From positions 1 through 64,000 of the forward strand of contig JAKOTR010000098.1 in the NCBI GenBank assembly GCA_029776225.1: a stretch of 64,000 nt of DNA, in the 5' to 3' direction. Position numbers and translations under genes: made by a program. The stretch comes from Acidobacteriota bacterium (GTDB lineage Bacteria; Acidobacteriota; Terriglobia; Bryobacterales; Bryobacteraceae). Under the pieces are notes generated by a model. It was not told where the DNA came from. It made no database searches and was given only the letters and a program-made list of their open reading frames with translations. Of this stretch, positions 61,813 to 64,000 are shown piece after piece. The number at the start of each line of letters is the position of its first letter. Within the stretch, counting starts at the first letter, position 1.

Positions 61813-62094
61813 ATGTCAGAAGTGCGCTTAGGGGACGTAATCGACGACTACTGCGTGAAGTGCCGCCGGCTGACCAATCACTCGGTAGTGTCGATGCTGA
61901 ACTCCGTTCCGGCCAAAGTTCGCTGCCGCACCTGCTACAACGAACACAATTATCTTCACGAAGAGGTCCCGCCCAAGAAGGATGCAAAGAAGGAAGCGCT
62001 CTTTAAGGAGGTGCTTTCTTCCATCAACCCGGCAGCGACGGAAGAGGAAAAAGGCGCCGTCCCCAAGAAGGCCAAGACCCGCGCACGCAAGTAA
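61813..62094 (+). CDS. Small zinc-ribbon protein
   Basis: A 93-residue protein. Two CxxC knuckles (YCVKC at residues 11-15 and RCRTC at 37-41) make a zinc ribbon, followed by YNEHNYLHEE and a long Lys-rich, probably helical, tail. The ATG at 61813 has GGAGG 4 nt upstream; an in-frame extension to 61669 has no homology. Similar short proteins occur in Acidobacteria. It may bind RNA or RNA polymerase; this is unproven. Confidence 0.8.
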   Translation: MSEVRLGDVIDDYCVKCRRLTNHSVVSMLNSVPAKVRCRTCYNEHNYLHEEVPPKKDAKKEALFKEVLSSINPAATEEEKGAVPKKAKTRARK

Positions 62095-62138
62095 CGCCGG
62101 TTTTGCCCAACACACTGCTGCGGAGGACGAGCGATTCG

Positions 62139-64000
62139 CTAGGTTCGAAGCTCCCGCTTCAGCTCTTCGATGATCTTTTGCCGCTCTTCTCCCGACAGGT
62201 CCTTTTCCAGCCTCCGCAGCGCCAGCCCGACGACGTCCCGGTGATGCAGCCTGGCGCCTAGTTCTTCGTGCTGGCTCAGTTCCAGCCAGAGGTCGTGCAG
62301 CTTCTCCACGTCCTCCGGCCACAGCCGCGGCGGGTGCGGCCCGAGGTTCACGTAAATCGAGGGCCGCCCCGGGCTAATCACCTCAAGCGAGAATGGATGC
62401 CGCGGCTCCGGCAGCCGCTCCCACGCCAACCCGATGCGCCGCGCCAGCTCGTTGGAATCCATCTGCGCCGACACGCCGGTCACGAGCCGGGAAGCTTTCA
62501 GCTTCGCAGCCGTCTGCACCATCGCATCGAACGGGTCCACGCCCGGCACAACCAGCAGTTCCACGTGCTTGCCTTCCCTTTCCGCCAGCGCCACGACGCG
62601 CGAGAACAGCGTTCGCTCGTAGTCGGCGAAAAGCTGGTCCTCCCGCAGGTCGTACTCCCCCGCCCCTGCCGACATCCGCCGCACGGTCATCACGACAATG
62701 TCGTGCCGCCGCAGATTGGTTTTCTCGAGCACTTTTTTCAGGTGCGTCAGCTTGCGGTTGTCCCGCACCGCCACCAACACGCAGCCCGGGCGCGCGCGGA
62801 TGGTTTCGGGAGCGACATCGGTTTGCAGATCCAGATTGAAGTGCTCCATGCCCGGCTGTTCCTGGCGCTTTCTTCTGTTGATGCGCTCGGAAACGGTGAA
62901 CACGGTGAACAGAACCACTGTGAATGCGACGCCGTAGATCGTGGCGATTCGTTTCGAGAACAAGTTCGCCACTGCCACCAGGAAGATGATCAGGGTGATT
63001 AAGAATAGCCCGATGGGCCACTCCCGCCCACCAATATGCAGGTTGAACGGCACTTTGTATTCCTGGTCATGCCGCTGGAAGCGCAGCGCCATCACGCCCA
63101 CGGCCTTCATGAAAAAGCCCCAGACGATTCCGAAGGCGTACGCCTCACCGAGCAGGTAGACATTCCCGCGGCTCGCAATGATGGTTCCCGCCTGAAGAAG
63201 GGCGATCAGGTAGATGATCCGATAGCTGGTGCCGTAGCGTTTGTGCGGCTTGCGGAACCAGTCCAGCAGCACGCCGTCCTCGGCCACCCGGTTGAGGACG
63301 CCGTTGGCTCCGATGAACGACGTGTTCACCGCGCCCGAGAGCAGCAGGGCGCCCACAATTACGACGAACACGTGGAACCCGAGCCGCATCAGCTCCGGTC
63401 CTGCCAGGTTCATCGCCAGCCCGCCGATGAGGTTGTCCGCGTACTGTGCTCGGACCGAGTCCGAGATGATCATCACCGCCATGATCGTGACAAGCCCCGT
63501 GGAAATGACGGCGTACCCGCACACGATGTTGGCCGTGATCTTCAGGTTCTTCAGTTTCGGAGAGGCGATTTCGCGGTACACCTGCGCGAGCGTCTCGAAT
63601 CCGCTCATCGCCAGGAAGGAGTGCCCGAAAGCGACGATGATGGCAACCAGCGGGATATTGAGCCAGAAGGTTCCCTTAAGCCAGCCTTCCGCTTCCTCGC
63701 TGAAGTCGAGGTTCGACGGCGTCGGCGCGGGAGGCAGGTCCGTTCTCCCCTCGATCAGAATCGTGAGCGGAGCCCAGAGCAGCAGGATGACCACCATGAT
63801 CGTGGTGATCTGCATGATCCGCAGCGCCTTGCCGCTGGATTCCCCGATCCCTTTGACGTTCGACCGCCAATAGAAGCCCGTAATTGCCAGCCCGAACAAC
63901 ACAGCAAAGGCGCTGGGCGTCACGCGAAAGCTCTGGCCCAACAGAGCGCTGATTTCGTTCAGCAGCCCCGCCGTGTACAGCCCCGCCGAAACGGCGCTGA
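62139..64000 (-). CDS. APC family amino acid permease with C-terminal USP-like domain (5' end outside window)
   Basis: At least 620 residues, still open at the right edge. About ten membrane helices are visible (ATGs at 63941 and later are internal), including FGHSFLAMSGFETLAQVYREIA and NTSFIGANGVLNRVAEDGVL, characteristic of APC superfamily permeases. A soluble C-terminal part of about 250 residues includes GCVLVAVRDNRKLTHLKKVL and VVPGVDPFDAMVQTAAKLKA, resembling universal stress protein domains that could regulate transport. The substrate is not predictable. It is convergent with the zinc-ribbon gene. Confidence 0.9.
   Translation of the reverse strand, partial: SAVSAGLYTAGLLNEISALLGQSFRVTPSAFAVLFGLAITGFYWRSNVKGIGESSGKALRIMQITTIMVVILLLWAPLTILIEGRTDLPPAPTPSNLDFSEEAEGWLKGTFWLNIPLVAIIVAFGHSFLAMSGFETLAQVYREIASPKLKNLKITANIVCGYAVISTGLVTIMAVMIISDSVRAQYADNLIGGLAMNLAGPELMRLGFHVFVVIVGALLLSGAVNTSFIGANGVLNRVAEDGVLLDWFRKPHKRYGTSYRIIYLIALLQAGTIIASRGNVYLLGEAYAFGIVWGFFMKAVGVMALRFQRHDQEYKVPFNLHIGGREWPIGLFLITLIIFLVAVANLFSKRIATIYGVAFTVVLFTVFTVSERINRRKRQEQPGMEHFNLDLQTDVAPETIRARPGCVLVAVRDNRKLTHLKKVLEKTNLRRHDIVVMTVRRMSAGAGEYDLREDQLFADYERTLFSRVVALAEREGKHVELLVVPGVDPFDAMVQTAAKLKASRLVTGVSAQMDSNELARRIGLAWERLPEPRHPFSLEVISPGRPSIYVNLGPHPPRLWPEDVEKLHDLWLELSQHEELGARLHHRDVVGLALRRLEKDLSGEERQKIIEELKRELRT

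Overview
The window looks like a GC-rich chromosomal segment of an acidobacterium, most likely of the Solibacter/Bryobacter type. This is an inference from gene content: DUF507, DUF2339 and DUF362 proteins, many glycoside hydrolases, an NtrC-type regulator and kinase beside an ABC ATPase, TadE/TadG proteins, and frequent GTG/TTG starts. No rRNA or marker-gene comparison was possible. Both edges cut through genes: a glycosyltransferase on the left and an APC permease on the right. There is no CRISPR array, complete insertion sequence or prophage.

Layout. 1-4180: surface-polysaccharide genes on the minus strand (Wzt-type ABC ATPase, methyltransferase with coiled-coil tail, GT2-GT4 fusion). 4708-9145: tRNA-Met, then the origin-proximal type block parB-parA-rsmG-mnmG, with three parS sites spaced exactly 28 bp apart upstream of parA. 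9237-10612: purD and tRNA-Arg. 10666-12899: an ApnL-like carbohydrate enzyme next to a decayed Gfo/Idh/MocA oxidoreductase. 13204-15011: a less GC-rich, probably acquired anti-phage locus, a dCTP deaminase of the AvcD type with its own promoter and a translationally coupled 64-residue ORF. 15284-16821: ribokinase and DUF507. 17027-17808: a two-gene HU-like/TIR module that may be an undescribed defence or signalling system. 18257-21599: uvrC and glutamate dehydrogenase, the latter with its 3' end duplicated. 21816-26608: radical SAM enzyme, secreted glycosidase, hexose-phosphate kinase and EamA exporter. 26627-30167: ABC ATPase, sigma-54 regulator and histidine kinase. 30180-32233: three TadE/TadG-type pilus proteins. 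32769-40820: P5C dehydrogenase, YtxH, DUF2007, ComEC, TrmFO, VOC protein and threonine dehydratase-like enzyme. 40869-46678: plant-polysaccharide glycosidases (GH78, GH5-like, GH2). 46679-55015: envelope or secreted proteins, an MBL-fold hydrolase, DUF362, TPR protein and DUF2339. 55088-59699: a four-gene minus-strand unit (PfkB kinase, GT39-like transferase, DapF-like epimerase with one catalytic Cys replaced, nucleotide-sugar dehydrogenase). 59784-64000: two overlapping metallophosphoesterases, a zinc-ribbon protein and the permease.

Taken together, the segment mixes chromosome maintenance, tRNA and rRNA modification, saprophytic sugar use and cell-surface glycan synthesis, with two compact candidate immune loci. 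The most interesting items are the HU-TIR pair, the AvcD locus with its coupled small ORF, the phased parS array, the Cys-to-Ser DapF-like enzyme, and short direct repeats that duplicate the 3' ends of three genes across their stop codons.
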